Below are positions 36,877 to 47,700 of a stretch of 64,000 bases of DNA, one piece after another (positions within the stretch are counted from its first letter, which is position 1; every line of letters begins with the position of its first letter). Source of the DNA: CAAGNP01 sp045595965 (lineage in GTDB: Bacteria > Bacteroidota > Bacteroidia > Bacteroidales > UBA932); the NCBI GenBank assembly GCA_045595965.1, contig JAZOBN010000005.1, positions 32,216-96,215 of the forward strand, in the 5' to 3' direction. Below the pieces are notes generated by a model, which saw nothing but the letters and a program-made list of their open reading frames with translations, made no database searches and had not been told where the DNA came from. The translations under genes and the position numbers were made by a program.

Positions 36877-38073
36877 ATGAACGAAGGGATAAGTTTATAT
36901 GATCTTCAGAAAAAAATCAAAGGTAGCATAGATAAGGTTTTTTCTCATCAGATTTGGGTCAGAGGGGAAATCAGCTCCGTAAAGGAGAACTATTCCGGGC
37001 ACTGTTATATCGATTTGGTTGATAAAGAAGATGGTTGTGACGCTATCAGGGCCAAGTGCCAGGCGATAGTGTGGAACTCTTCCTGGCGGGTTATCGCCCC
37101 GTATTTCCAAAGTACTACCGGTTCGAGGCTTGAGGCAGGGATGAAGGTGTTGTTGAAGGGCTCTGTTCAATACTCCGAAATTTACGGATTGAGCATTGTT
37201 GTGAGTGATATAGATCCTACTTTCGGGATAGGAGAGATGGAATTAAGGAGGAGAGAGGTGATTGCCAGACTTGAAAAGGAGGGGATGTTTGATATGAATA
37301 CCACCTTGAAACTTCCGTCACTCCCAAGAAGATTTGCAATAGTTTCTGCTGAAGGGGCTGCCGGATACCGCGATTTTATGAAACATCTGCATGAAAATGA
37401 GTTTGGATTTAAGTTTTATACCAAACTTTATTCTGCCCCTATGCAGGGAGATACCGCTCCTGGGGGGATAGTAGGTGCGCTGGATAAAATTGTATCCGAT
37501 GTACAGGAAGGGGATGTGTATGATGCCGCGCTGATAATAAGAGGGGGCGGGTCAATGTTGGATATGGCGTGCTTCGATGATTATTTTTTGTGCTCCAATG
37601 TTGCACAGTTTCCCCTCCCTGTGATGGTGGCTGTGGGGCACGACCAGGATTATCATATTTGTGATATGGTCTCATGCATAAGTGTAAAGACACCTACTGC
37701 ACTTGCTGATTATATACTGGATATATTCAAAGGGGAGGCTGCATTGGTAGGTTCCCTCGCCTCCAGATTGAATGTTGCAATGTCTTCAAAATTCTCTTCA
37801 GAGAGGAGCAGACTTGACTTCTGGAGAGAGAAAATGGGGATGAAGGTGGGGGCAATTGTCCAGGAAAAACTAAGAAAACTGGATTTGATGGAGCAGAGGA
37901 TAAGGAGGGGAGATCCCCGACTTCTTATCCAAAGTGGCTACAGTGTGGTTGAGGGGAGGGGTGGAAGGATCCACTCTGCGTCGCAGATTTCTGAAGGGGA
38001 GGTGCTGGATATCCATTTTGGGGATGGGAAAGCGGAGTGTGTTGTGAAAAACGTCATTAGAATCGATAAATAG
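36877..38073 (+). CDS. xseA: Exodeoxyribonuclease VII large subunit
   Basis: Subunit of the single-strand-specific exonuclease that degrades DNA in both directions. The 398-residue protein has an N-terminal OB domain (residues 1-105) and the nuclease core, including the RGGGS segment near residue 223 and the AVGHDQDY motif near residue 251. The C-terminal coiled coil is shorter than in E. coli (456 residues). xseB follows after 2 bases. Confidence 0.94.
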   Translation: MNEGISLYDLQKKIKGSIDKVFSHQIWVRGEISSVKENYSGHCYIDLVDKEDGCDAIRAKCQAIVWNSSWRVIAPYFQSTTGSRLEAGMKVLLKGSVQYSEIYGLSIVVSDIDPTFGIGEMELRRREVIARLEKEGMFDMNTTLKLPSLPRRFAIVSAEGAAGYRDFMKHLHENEFGFKFYTKLYSAPMQGDTAPGGIVGALDKIVSDVQEGDVYDAALIIRGGGSMLDMACFDDYFLCSNVAQFPLPVMVAVGHDQDYHICDMVSCISVKTPTALADYILDIFKGEAALVGSLASRLNVAMSSKFSSERSRLDFWREKMGMKVGAIVQEKLRKLDLMEQRIRRGDPRLLIQSGYSVVEGRGGRIHSASQISEGEVLDIHFGDGKAECVVKNVIRIDK

Positions 38074-38075
38074 TT

Positions 38076-38270
38076 ATGGTTACAGAGGAAAAAAGTTACG
38101 AAGAACTGGTAGCGGAACTTGAACGAATTATCATAGAGATAGAGGATCCGGCAAAGAGTTTGTCAGATGTGGAGGCAGATGTCAGAAGGGGTGTTGAACT
38201 GATTGATCTTTGTAAAGGTAAACTTTTCGAGAGTGAGTCCAGAATCATGAGATTTCTCGAAGAAAAATAG
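38076..38270 (+). CDS. xseB: Exodeoxyribonuclease VII small subunit
   Basis: A 64-residue helical protein with the family pattern SYEELVAELERII near the start and LSDVEADVRRGVELI in the middle. It forms the complex with XseA. Position directly after xseA confirms the call. Confidence 0.92.
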   Translation: MVTEEKSYEELVAELERIIIEIEDPAKSLSDVEADVRRGVELIDLCKGKLFESESRIMRFLEEK

Positions 38271-38277
38271 AGCTAAT

Positions 38278-38285
38278 TAAATTTG
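38278..38285 (+). promoter_or_regulatory. Putative -7 box of the glycogen operon
   Basis: TAAATTTG, fitting TAnnTTTG, ends 7 bases before the branching-enzyme ATG; TTTC lies near the -33 position (38253-38256). It occupies the only gap upstream of the five-gene glycogen run. Confidence 0.42.
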
Positions 38286-38292
38286 TTGAAAT

Positions 38293-40266
38293 ATGATTTT
38301 TGATACAGATCCTTATTTGGCCCCATTCAAGAGGGTGATTACAAACAGATATCAGAAGCTTCTGATGAAGAAGCAGGATATAATGGGGAAAGGGGACAAA
38401 TTGACCACCTCAATAAACAACCATCTTTTTTATCAACTTCACAAAGAGGGTAAAGAGTGGGTGATGAGGGAGTGGGCACCAAATGCCACCGCAATCTATC
38501 TGGTGGGGGATTGCAACTCCTGGCAAAAGAGCGGTGAGTACTCGTTCAGGAGTATTGGCGGAGGAAACTGGGAGTTGAGACTCCCTCTCTCCAGACTTCA
38601 GCACGGCATGCTGTACAAGTATATTATGGAGTGGAATGGAGGAAGCGGGGACAGATTGCCGGCTTATGCTGTAAGGTGCGTTCAAGATGAACAGACAAAG
38701 GCATTCTGTGCACAGGTGTGGGCGCCACCTGTAAAATATAAGTGGAAAAAGAAATTTGCACGTACTTTTAAGAACCCTTTGATTTATGAGGTTCATATAG
38801 GAATGGGTGCAGAAGAGGAGAAAGTGGGGACTTTCAACGAATTCAGAGAGAATATTCTACCTTACATTGCCGGTCTTGGTTATAATACAATCCAGATTAT
38901 GGCTCTTCAGGAGCATCCTTACTACGGCTCATTCGGTTATCAGGTCTCCAATTTTTTTGCGGTGAGCTCAAGATTCGGTACCCCAGATGAATTCAAACAA
39001 CTTGTTGATGAGGCTCACAAACTTGGACTTGCGGTGATTATGGATGTTGTCCATTCCCATGCCGTTCTGAATGAGGTGGAGGGGTTGAGCAGATTTGACG
39101 GCTCTGACAATCTCTATTTCCACTCTGGAGATAGGGGAATGCATCCCGCCTGGAATACAAGATGTTTTGACTACGGCAAGGATGAGGTGATCTATTTTCT
39201 CCTTTCTAATCTGAAATTCTGGATGGAAGAGTATCATCTGGATGGTTTCCGTTTTGACGGGGTGACAAGCATGCTCTATCTGGATCATGGACTGGGGAGA
39301 CATTACTCTTCGTATGATGCATATTATGATGGCGGACAGGATGAAGATGCTCTTGTCTATCTGGGACTTGCAAATATGCTGGTCAAAGAGGTCAAGGAGG
39401 ATGCTTTTACTATTGCAGAGGAGATGAGTGGAATGCCTGGGCTGGCCGCCCCTGTTTCGCAGTGCGGATGGGGTTTTGATTACAGGATGAGTATGGGAGT
39501 CCCTGATAACTGGATAAAGTGGATAAAGGATCAGAAGGATGAGGATTGGAGCATGGCGGGGATGTATTATGAACTGACCAATAAACGTCAGGATGAGAAG
39601 ACCATCAGTTATGTAGAGTGTCACGATCAGGCAATGGTGGGGGATAAGACCGTTATCTTCAGGTTGATGGATAAAGAGATGTATTACAGTATGTCAAAAG
39701 GTTCTTCCAATCCGGTAGTCGAGAGAGGTCTCGCTCTTCATAAGATGATAAGACTTGTGACTGTGGCAACAGCAGGAGACGGCTATCTCACTTTTATGGG
39801 AAATGAGTTCGGGCATCCCGAGTGGATAGACTTCCCGAGAGAGGGGAATAATTGGTCCCACAAATATGCCCGCAGACAGTGGAGTCTGAAGGATAATCCC
39901 GATCTCCACTACAAGGCGCTTGTTGACTTTGACAGGGATATGATTCAACTGGTTAACAAAGGAAATGTACTCAGACAGATTCCCAGACAATTATATGTTT
40001 CCGATTCGCAAAAAGTTTTGATTTTTGTCAGAGGAAGATTTATCTTTGCGCTTAATTTCAATCCGGTCCATTCTTATTCGGACTTTGAGTTTGTTGCTCC
40101 ATCCGGGGAATATCGGATTGTGTTAAGTTCGGACGCTGAGGTTTATGACGGCTTTGGCAGGATAGATGAGGGTGTTCACCACCGTACTTTAAGGAAAGAC
40201 GGAGGTGACAAACTTTCTTTGTATCTTCCGAGTAGAAGTGCAATTGTTTTAGAAAAAATTAGATAA
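38293..40266 (+). CDS. glgB: 1,4-alpha-glucan branching enzyme (GH13)
   Basis: Introduces alpha-1,6 branches into glycogen. The 657-residue protein has an N-terminal CBM48 domain (about residues 45-145) and a GH13 barrel. The nucleophile is D322 (FRFDGVTSM), the acid/base lies in AEEMSG (376-377), and the third carboxylate is D445 (ECHDQ). The sequence resembles the eukaryotic-type branching enzymes more than E. coli GlgB. It is the first gene of the glycogen operon. Confidence 0.94.
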   Translation: MIFDTDPYLAPFKRVITNRYQKLLMKKQDIMGKGDKLTTSINNHLFYQLHKEGKEWVMREWAPNATAIYLVGDCNSWQKSGEYSFRSIGGGNWELRLPLSRLQHGMLYKYIMEWNGGSGDRLPAYAVRCVQDEQTKAFCAQVWAPPVKYKWKKKFARTFKNPLIYEVHIGMGAEEEKVGTFNEFRENILPYIAGLGYNTIQIMALQEHPYYGSFGYQVSNFFAVSSRFGTPDEFKQLVDEAHKLGLAVIMDVVHSHAVLNEVEGLSRFDGSDNLYFHSGDRGMHPAWNTRCFDYGKDEVIYFLLSNLKFWMEEYHLDGFRFDGVTSMLYLDHGLGRHYSSYDAYYDGGQDEDALVYLGLANMLVKEVKEDAFTIAEEMSGMPGLAAPVSQCGWGFDYRMSMGVPDNWIKWIKDQKDEDWSMAGMYYELTNKRQDEKTISYVECHDQAMVGDKTVIFRLMDKEMYYSMSKGSSNPVVERGLALHKMIRLVTVATAGDGYLTFMGNEFGHPEWIDFPREGNNWSHKYARRQWSLKDNPDLHYKALVDFDRDMIQLVNKGNVLRQIPRQLYVSDSQKVLIFVRGRFIFALNFNPVHSYSDFEFVAPSGEYRIVLSSDAEVYDGFGRIDEGVHHRTLRKDGGDKLSLYLPSRSAIVLEKIR

Positions 40267-40280
40267 TATCGATATATCAG

Positions 40281-42215
40281 ATGTCTTACTTAAAATTTAA
40301 TCAAGAAGAACTGGTTAATCTTGAGTATTCATTACCAAGAGAGGTGGTATTGGCCAATGGTACAGGCGGCTACTGCAATACCTCTATAGTAGGTTGTAAT
40401 ACAAGAAAATACCACGGTTTGTTTGTTATGCCCATCGAGCAGTTCGGTGGTGTAAATCACATACTCCTCTCTTCTTTGGATGAGACACTTATCCAGCACG
40501 AGAAGGAGTTTCATCTTGGAATCAGGTGCTATGGTAAGGTTTATGAGCCAAGAGGCCATAAATATATTGTTGATTTCCAATTTGACAAGGAGTGTGTTAC
40601 CGAATTCAGAGTCGGAGGAATGATCTTCAGAAAATCGATGATTTTCGTGAAAGGGAAAGAGCAGTTGCTGATAAAATATACTCTTGTGCAGGCACACTCT
40701 CAAACAAGTTTAAGACTTAAACCATTTCTTGCATTCAGAGAGGTTCATACATTGACTCAGCAAAATCCTGAAGCAGATTCAAATTACGGTATCGTAGATA
40801 ATGGCTGCAGTTACAAGATGTATGAAGGTTTCCCTGAACTTCATATTCAGATCAGTAAGGAGAATGAATATTTCCATAACCCTGATTGGTATAAGGATGT
40901 TGTTTACAGTGATGAACAGCGTAGAGGCTTTGAGTACAAAGAGGATTTGTTTGTCCCTGGTATCTTCGAAATGCCTATCGCTGCCGGAGAATCTATCATT
41001 GTATCTATCTCTACATCCGAGGTCTCAGCAAAAGGGCTCAAGAGGGTTTATGATAAGGAGATAAAGGGTGCTCCAAGCAGATCGGACTACGACTCTTGTC
41101 TTAAGATTGCAGCAAAAGACTTTATAATCAAAACACCTAAAGGTACAGAGATCCTCTCTGGTTACTCATGGGAGAGCAAAGGTTTGAGAGAGACTTTGAT
41201 CTCACTTCCTGGTCTGACATTGTTCAATGATGGGGATGTTGCTACATTTGACAAGATTCTTAAAACAACATTGAAAATATATTCAAACCAGCTTTTCAAC
41301 GGTTCAAGACAGGTTGAGGCTGCATTGTGGCTGTTCTGGGTAGCACAGCAATATGCCGCATTTACAGGAGATCCTCAAGGGGCGTGGGAGAAGTTCAAAG
41401 CTCCATTGAAAAAGATTGCAGACAGCTTTATTGAAGGTGGCAGAATGGGCGTTTCCCTCAATAGGGACAATGGAATGCTGTGGACCAAGATGAATGGTGT
41501 TGCTTTGAGCTGGATGAATGCATATGGCAGCAACAGCTTGCCTATCGCAGAGAGAGGTGGATATCAGATTGAAACCAACTCTTTGTGGTACAATGCTTTG
41601 TGTTATATGGTCGAGAATGAGACCAAATATGGTAAAGGTGGAAAAGCAATTTATGCATGGAAAGATCTCAAAGAGAGAATAGAGAACAATTTCTACAATA
41701 TGTTCTGGGTGGAAGAGAGAGCACATCTTGCTGACTATGTGGATGAAAAGGGACAGAACAAGTTTACAAGACCTAATCAGGTATTTGCTTGTGCATTGGA
41801 ATATTCTCCTGTTTCAGAAGAGGTGAGGGCAAATGTACTTCACAGTATCAGCAGAGAACTCCTTACATCCCGCGGATTGAGGACCCTTTCACCCAAGAAC
41901 CCTCTTTACAAAGGGGTTTATGAGGGGAATCAGGATCAGAGGGATCATGCTCACCATCAGGGATGTACAAGACCTTGGCTTATCGGTTTCTTTATTGAAT
42001 CATCCTTGAAGCTCTTCGGCCCTTCGTTCTTATCTCAGGCGAAAGAGCTTGTTAATGCTTATGAGGAGGATATGACAGTCCATGGCATTGGCTCTGTTGC
42101 AGAACTCTATAATGGAGACCCTCAATATGTACCTCATGGAGCTATTTGCCATACAGGTGCCATCTCTGAAATTCTGAGAGCGAAAAGTATTATTGCTAAA
42201 TATAATGAGGAATAG
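40281..42215 (+). CDS. Glycogen debranching enzyme (amylo-alpha-1,6-glucosidase, GH133-like)
   Basis: The 644-residue protein has an N-terminal sandwich domain that starts with LEYSLPREVVLANGTGGY, and a C-terminal (alpha/alpha)6 barrel ending with the signature HAHHQGCTRPWLIGFF near residue 557. This is the archaeal/bacterial debranching enzyme family, which removes the branch glucose. There is no signal peptide, so it acts in the cytoplasm on stored glycogen. It lies between glgB and the GT4 gene, with 14- and 3-bp gaps. Confidence 0.9.
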   Translation: MSYLKFNQEELVNLEYSLPREVVLANGTGGYCNTSIVGCNTRKYHGLFVMPIEQFGGVNHILLSSLDETLIQHEKEFHLGIRCYGKVYEPRGHKYIVDFQFDKECVTEFRVGGMIFRKSMIFVKGKEQLLIKYTLVQAHSQTSLRLKPFLAFREVHTLTQQNPEADSNYGIVDNGCSYKMYEGFPELHIQISKENEYFHNPDWYKDVVYSDEQRRGFEYKEDLFVPGIFEMPIAAGESIIVSISTSEVSAKGLKRVYDKEIKGAPSRSDYDSCLKIAAKDFIIKTPKGTEILSGYSWESKGLRETLISLPGLTLFNDGDVATFDKILKTTLKIYSNQLFNGSRQVEAALWLFWVAQQYAAFTGDPQGAWEKFKAPLKKIADSFIEGGRMGVSLNRDNGMLWTKMNGVALSWMNAYGSNSLPIAERGGYQIETNSLWYNALCYMVENETKYGKGGKAIYAWKDLKERIENNFYNMFWVEERAHLADYVDEKGQNKFTRPNQVFACALEYSPVSEEVRANVLHSISRELLTSRGLRTLSPKNPLYKGVYEGNQDQRDHAHHQGCTRPWLIGFFIESSLKLFGPSFLSQAKELVNAYEEDMTVHGIGSVAELYNGDPQYVPHGAICHTGAISEILRAKSIIAKYNEE

Positions 42216-42218
42216 GTT

Positions 42219-43505
42219 ATGAGAGTACTTATGTTTGGTTGGGAGTTTCCTCCCCATATTGCAGGTGGTCTCGGAACCGCTTGTTACGGAATTGTAAAGG
42301 GTTTGGCAAACAATGGTGTGGAGACACTGTTTGTAATGCCTTCCGCTTCTGGTGATGAAGACGAGACTTATACAAGGATCCTCAATGCAAGTGATGTTGA
42401 GGTGAGTGATGTCGTCAGAAATCCGAAAGAATTTCTTGAGAAAGTACAGTTCTTGCGTGTAGGTACCAATATGGTCCCATACATGGATCCGGTGAAGTTT
42501 ACAGAGATGAGCTCAAAGGATCAGAAATCACAGATTGATGACTTCAAAGTAAATTTCAAACAGAAATACAAATTCTCAGGTAAGTATGGAACTAACCTGA
42601 TGGAAGAGATCAGCAGATATGCCATGGTAGGTGGTGAGATAGCTGCTCAGCATAAAGATGAGTTTGATGTTATCCATGCCCATGACTGGCTTACCTATAT
42701 GGCCGGTATAGCTGCCAAAAGAATATCGGGTAAACCTCTTGTTATCCACGTTCACGCAACCGAGTTTGACAGAACAGGTGAAAATGTGAATACCCAGGTA
42801 TTTGCAATTGAGCAAATGGGTATGAGAGAGGCTGACAGGGTTATCACAGTAAGTAACCTTACCCGCAATATTGTAATAAATAAATATGGAATTAATCCTG
42901 ACAAAGTGGTGACAGTGCACAATGCTGTAGACTTTGCAAACAGGGAGCAGATGGTGGTTGAGAGGAGTCTTGATGAGAAGGTAGTTACCTTCCTGGGCCG
43001 TATTACATTCCAGAAAGGTCCAGAGTATTTCATTGAAGCTGCCAATAAAGTGCTTAAAAAATGCCCGGATGTAAGATTTGTCATGGCGGGTAGCGGTGAC
43101 CTTTTGAACAGAAGTATCAGACAGGTTGCCAGACTCGGTATCTCAGACAGATTCCACTTTACAGGATTTCTCAGAGGTGCAGATGTACAGAAGATGTTTG
43201 CATACTCCGATGTTTATGTGATGCCTTCGGTGTCAGAGCCTTTCGGTATCTCTCCACTTGAAGCGATGATCACCGGTGTGCCAACCATCATCTCAAAACA
43301 ATCGGGTGTTGCAGAGGTTCTGAAATACTCAATTAAAGTGGATTTCTGGGATGTAGATGCTCTTGCAGATGCGATGTACGGTCTGTTGAGATATCCTGCA
43401 CTATCACACATGGCATCAGTTCAGGGATATGATGAAGTAAATGCCCTGAAATGGGATCATGCTGCGGCTAAGATGAAACATATTTATGAATCAACATTGA
43501 AATAA
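42219..43505 (+). CDS. GT4 family glycosyltransferase (glycogen-synthase-like)
   Basis: A 428-residue retaining transferase of GT-B fold. The N-terminal donor-side loop reads GWEFPPHIAGGLG, and the C-terminal SEPFGISPLEAM near residue 335 carries the conserved ExxxxxxxE pattern. Close homologues sit in Bacteroidetes glycogen clusters, and a role in alpha-glucan synthesis or priming is inferred from the neighbours; donor and acceptor cannot be read from the sequence. Confidence 0.85.
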   Translation: MRVLMFGWEFPPHIAGGLGTACYGIVKGLANNGVETLFVMPSASGDEDETYTRILNASDVEVSDVVRNPKEFLEKVQFLRVGTNMVPYMDPVKFTEMSSKDQKSQIDDFKVNFKQKYKFSGKYGTNLMEEISRYAMVGGEIAAQHKDEFDVIHAHDWLTYMAGIAAKRISGKPLVIHVHATEFDRTGENVNTQVFAIEQMGMREADRVITVSNLTRNIVINKYGINPDKVVTVHNAVDFANREQMVVERSLDEKVVTFLGRITFQKGPEYFIEAANKVLKKCPDVRFVMAGSGDLLNRSIRQVARLGISDRFHFTGFLRGADVQKMFAYSDVYVMPSVSEPFGISPLEAMITGVPTIISKQSGVAEVLKYSIKVDFWDVDALADAMYGLLRYPALSHMASVQGYDEVNALKWDHAAAKMKHIYESTLK

Positions 43506-43508
43506 AAA

Positions 43509-44717
43509 ATGCAATATATGAAACCTTCAGTTTGTTTATACTTTCAGGTTCACCAACCGGACCGTCTAAGACAGTACAGATTCTTTGACATCGGAAAAGA
43601 TTCACATTATTTTGATGACTTCTCAAACAGAACCATCCTCAGAAGAGTGGCTGACAAATGCTATCTCCCGATGAATGCCCTTATGCTTGAGACAATCCAG
43701 AAATATGGAAAGTCTTTCAAAATCGCTTTCTCAATTTCGGGTTCTGCCATTGAGCAGTTTGAAAAATACACTCCGGAGGTGTTGGACAGCTTCAAGGCTC
43801 TGGCAGCTACCGGTTGCGTTGAATTCCTTGCAGAGACATATACACACTCACTTGCCTCTCTTGTATCCAAAGAGGAGTTCAAGAAACAAGTTGAGTTGCA
43901 CAGCAAGACCATTGAAAAACATTTTGGCAAAAAACCCAAATGTTTCAGAAACACCGAGCTTATCTATTCGGATGAGATTGGTGAGATGGTATATAAAATG
44001 GGCTTTAAGGGGATTTTGACAGAGGGAGCGAAGCATATACTTGGTTGGAAATCTCCAAACTATGTCTATTCAAATGCCAACAACCCTAAAATGAAAGTCC
44101 TTATGAGAAACTTCACTTTGAGTGATGATATTGCATTCAGATTCTCTAATAAGGGTTGGGCTGAGTGGCCACTGACTGCTGACAAGTTTGCATCGTGGGT
44201 TGCTGATCAGGCGGCACAAGATGAGATTATCAACCTTTTCATGGATTATGAGACATTTGGTGAACACCAGAGTGCCGCATCGGGTATCTTCGACTTCATG
44301 AGGACACTTCCTGAGGCAATCCTGAGCAAAACAGATGTGGAATTTGTAACCCCTTCAGAGGCTCTCAAGAAACACGATGCTGTGTCGCCAATCAATGTTC
44401 CTTTCTCTATATCATGGGCAGATGAGGAGAGAGATACCTCTGCATGGCTTGGTAATGAACTTCAGAATGAAGCATTCAGCAAATTGTATGATTTGAGTGA
44501 TAGAGTACTCGCACTTGAAGATGATAAGATCACCAAAGATTATATGAAACTTCAGGAGAGTGACCACTTCTATTATATGTGCACTAAGTTCTTCTCAGAT
44601 GGAGCGGTTCATAATTATTTTAACCCTTATGATACCCCATATGAGGCATTTATTAACTATATGAATGTACTTAGCGATCTTATTGTCCGTATTGAAAGGA
44701 AATTGAGATTGGGATAG
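43509..44717 (+). CDS. GH57 family alpha-amylase / glucanotransferase
   Basis: The 402-residue protein carries the GH57 conserved regions: FQVHQP near residue 15, the nucleophile E150 in RNTELIYS, and the acid/base D246 in LFMDYETFGEHQ. There is no signal peptide, so it works on internal alpha-glucan. A start at Met4 is equally possible. It lies 3 bp after the GT4 gene and 20 bp before the synthase-phosphorylase fusion. Confidence 0.9.
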   Translation: MQYMKPSVCLYFQVHQPDRLRQYRFFDIGKDSHYFDDFSNRTILRRVADKCYLPMNALMLETIQKYGKSFKIAFSISGSAIEQFEKYTPEVLDSFKALAATGCVEFLAETYTHSLASLVSKEEFKKQVELHSKTIEKHFGKKPKCFRNTELIYSDEIGEMVYKMGFKGILTEGAKHILGWKSPNYVYSNANNPKMKVLMRNFTLSDDIAFRFSNKGWAEWPLTADKFASWVADQAAQDEIINLFMDYETFGEHQSAASGIFDFMRTLPEAILSKTDVEFVTPSEALKKHDAVSPINVPFSISWADEERDTSAWLGNELQNEAFSKLYDLSDRVLALEDDKITKDYMKLQESDHFYYMCTKFFSDGAVHNYFNPYDTPYEAFINYMNVLSDLIVRIERKLRLG

Positions 44718-44737
44718 TAAACGGATTTTAATCTTTT

Positions 44738-47700
44738 ATGGAAAAAACAAAATTGATTAGCCCCGACTACTTGTTCGAGGTTAGTTGGGAGGTATGCAAT
44801 AAAGTGGGGGGAATCCACACAGTCGTTGCTACCAAATCTGTCGGGATGTCTGAGTTTGTCAAAGAGCAGCAGATCTTTATAGGACCGGATGTCTGGATGG
44901 ATGAGTCCCAGAACCCCGAATTTACCGATGATCCTCTGTTGTTCAGAACATGGAGGATTTCGGCAGCCCAGGAGGGAATCAGAGTCAGAGTCGGAAGATG
45001 GAATGTTCAGGGGCAACCAATAGCGATTCTTGTAGATTTTTCGCAATATATAACTTGCAAGAATGAGATTCTTGCCGACTTCTGGGAGAAGTACAAACTT
45101 GATTCATTGAGCGGTGGATGGGATTATGTCGAGTCTGCACTTTTCGGATATGCAGCAGGTAAGGTTATTGAAAGCTTCACCCGTTTCAATATTCTCCCAA
45201 GTCAAAAGGCTGTAGCACAGTTCCACGAATGGATGACAGGTGCCGGTGTCCTCTACTTGAAGAGGAGCGGGCTCCCTATTGCTACCGTATTTACTACTCA
45301 TGCCACAACTTTGGGGAGGAGCCTTGCGTTTAATAATATCAAACTGTATGATGTAATTGATGTTATTGATCCGGATCAAAAAGCAAGGGAACTGAATGTG
45401 GCAGCGAAGCACTCTTTGGAGAAATGTGCTGCAATACATGCAGATGTATTTACAACAGTCAGTGACCTGACAGCAAAAGAGTGCTCAAGGTTTCTTGGCA
45501 GAGATGTTGATTTTGTAACTCCAAACGGCTTTGAGGATGCATTTGTCCCGGGGACAAAAACATTTTCAAAATACAGAAGAGAGGGGAGACAACGTCTTGT
45601 CGAGGTGGCAGAGGCGATGACCGGAGAGAAATTTGACAATCCTGTTATAGTGGGGATTGGTGGCAGATATGAGTTCAAGAACAAGGGAATTGATGTTTTT
45701 GTCGATTCTCTTGCGAAATTGGAGCACTCATCCTATAAAGGGAGAACAGTATTGGCATTTATCCTTGTCCCTGCGGGTACCAATGGATATGATAAGGAGC
45801 TTGTGGCAAAACTTTCAGGCAACGGAAGTGATTATACCACCCATACTACCCACAATCTCCAATACCCCGAAAACGACCCCGTACTTTGCAGAATGGCTGC
45901 AGCAGGGCTTAACAACAGGTCGAATAAAAATGTAAAGTTGCTCTTTGCCTGTACATATCTCAATGGTAACGATGGTGTATTCAACCTTCCGTATTACCAG
46001 TTGTTGTCGGGACTTGATCTTTCGGTCTTCCCATCATATTATGAACCCTGGGGATATACACCTCTTGAGTCTTTGGCATTCAAGGTACCGACAATTACCA
46101 CAACTCTTGCCGGATTTGGACTTTGGGTAAATGAGTATTATCCAAAAGCGCACCCTGGCATCTCCGTAATTGAGAGAGACGAATCCAATTATGAAAAGGT
46201 AGTGGAGGGTGTATGTGCAAAAATTGAAGAGATTGCCTCTTTGGATGAAAAAGGGGAGAAGAAATATAGGGAGAATGCGAAATCGGTTTCGGAGATTTCG
46301 TTGTGGAAAAACAATTTGAATTATTATAGAGAGGCTTACTCTCAAGCTATTGGAAAAGTAATAGAAAGTAGGGGTAAATACCCTGAATTTAACAATATTA
46401 AGAATATGGAGTATAAAAAATTTGAAGTTGGAAATCCTTCGTGGAACAGAGTATTGGTGACAAGGAATATTCCAGAAAGATTGAAGTATCTTGACATCAT
46501 CTCAAAGAATCTATGGTGGTGCTGGAATCAGGAAGCGATGGATTTGTTTAAGAGCATTGATAAGGAGTTGTGGAATGCGTTGGGCAAGAACCCTATTGCA
46601 CTCCTTGACCAGTTGTCATATGAGCAGTATTTGAAACTAGAGAAGAATGACAAATTCCTTCGTCAGCTGGATAGAGTGGCAGAATCTTTCAATGAATATA
46701 TGGAAGAGAAAAAAGATAGAAAAGGTGCATCTATCGCATATTTCTGTATGGAATATGGTCTTGATGCCTCTTTAAAGATCTATTCTGGTGGTCTTGGTAT
46801 CCTCGCAGGTGACTATTTGAAGGAGTCAAGTGACTTGAATGTAAATATGACCGGTATCGGTCTATTGTACAGATTCGGTTACTTCAATCAGAAACTTTCA
46901 GGTTATGGTGACCAGATTGCAGATTATCAGCCGCAGGATTTTATGAAAATCCCTGCAGTTCCTGTAAGAGACAGCGAAGATAAATGGGTTACCATTTCTG
47001 TAGCATTCCCCGGCCGAAACATCTACGCAAGACTTTGGAGAGTGGATGTGGGTAGGACTGAATTGTATCTTCTTGATACAGATTTTGATGCAAACTTGCC
47101 TGAAGATCGTCAGGTGACCTATCAGCTTTATGGCGGTGACTGGGAGAACCGTCTGAAACAGGAGTTGTTGTTGGGCGTCGGTGGTATCAGAGCTCTCCGT
47201 GCACTGGGTATCAAGGCAGATGTTTACCACTGTAACGAAGGTCACGCTGCATTTACCGGCCTTGAGAGATTGAGAGAATACATCAATGAAGAGAACCTTT
47301 CATACGATGAAGCTATGGAGGTTGTAAGAGCATCATCTTTGTTTACAACCCACACCCCTGTCCCTGCAGGACACGACGCTTTCCATGAAGATCTTTTGAG
47401 AAAATATATCTCACACTATCCCGAAAGACTAAAAATCAGCTGGACAACCCTTATGTCATTAGGTAAGAACAATCCTTATGACCAGAATGAGAAGTTCTCT
47501 ATGAGTAATCTTGCATGCAACATCTCTCAGGAGGTGAATGGTGTGAGCTGGTTGCACGGGAAAGTGAGCCAGGATATCCTTGCCAACATGTGGCCAGGTT
47601 ATCTTCCTGAAGAGCTTCATGTAGGTTATGTTACCAATGGTGTACACTATCCTACCTGGACTGCACCACAATGGAAGGAGGTTCATGCAAGGGTGTTTGG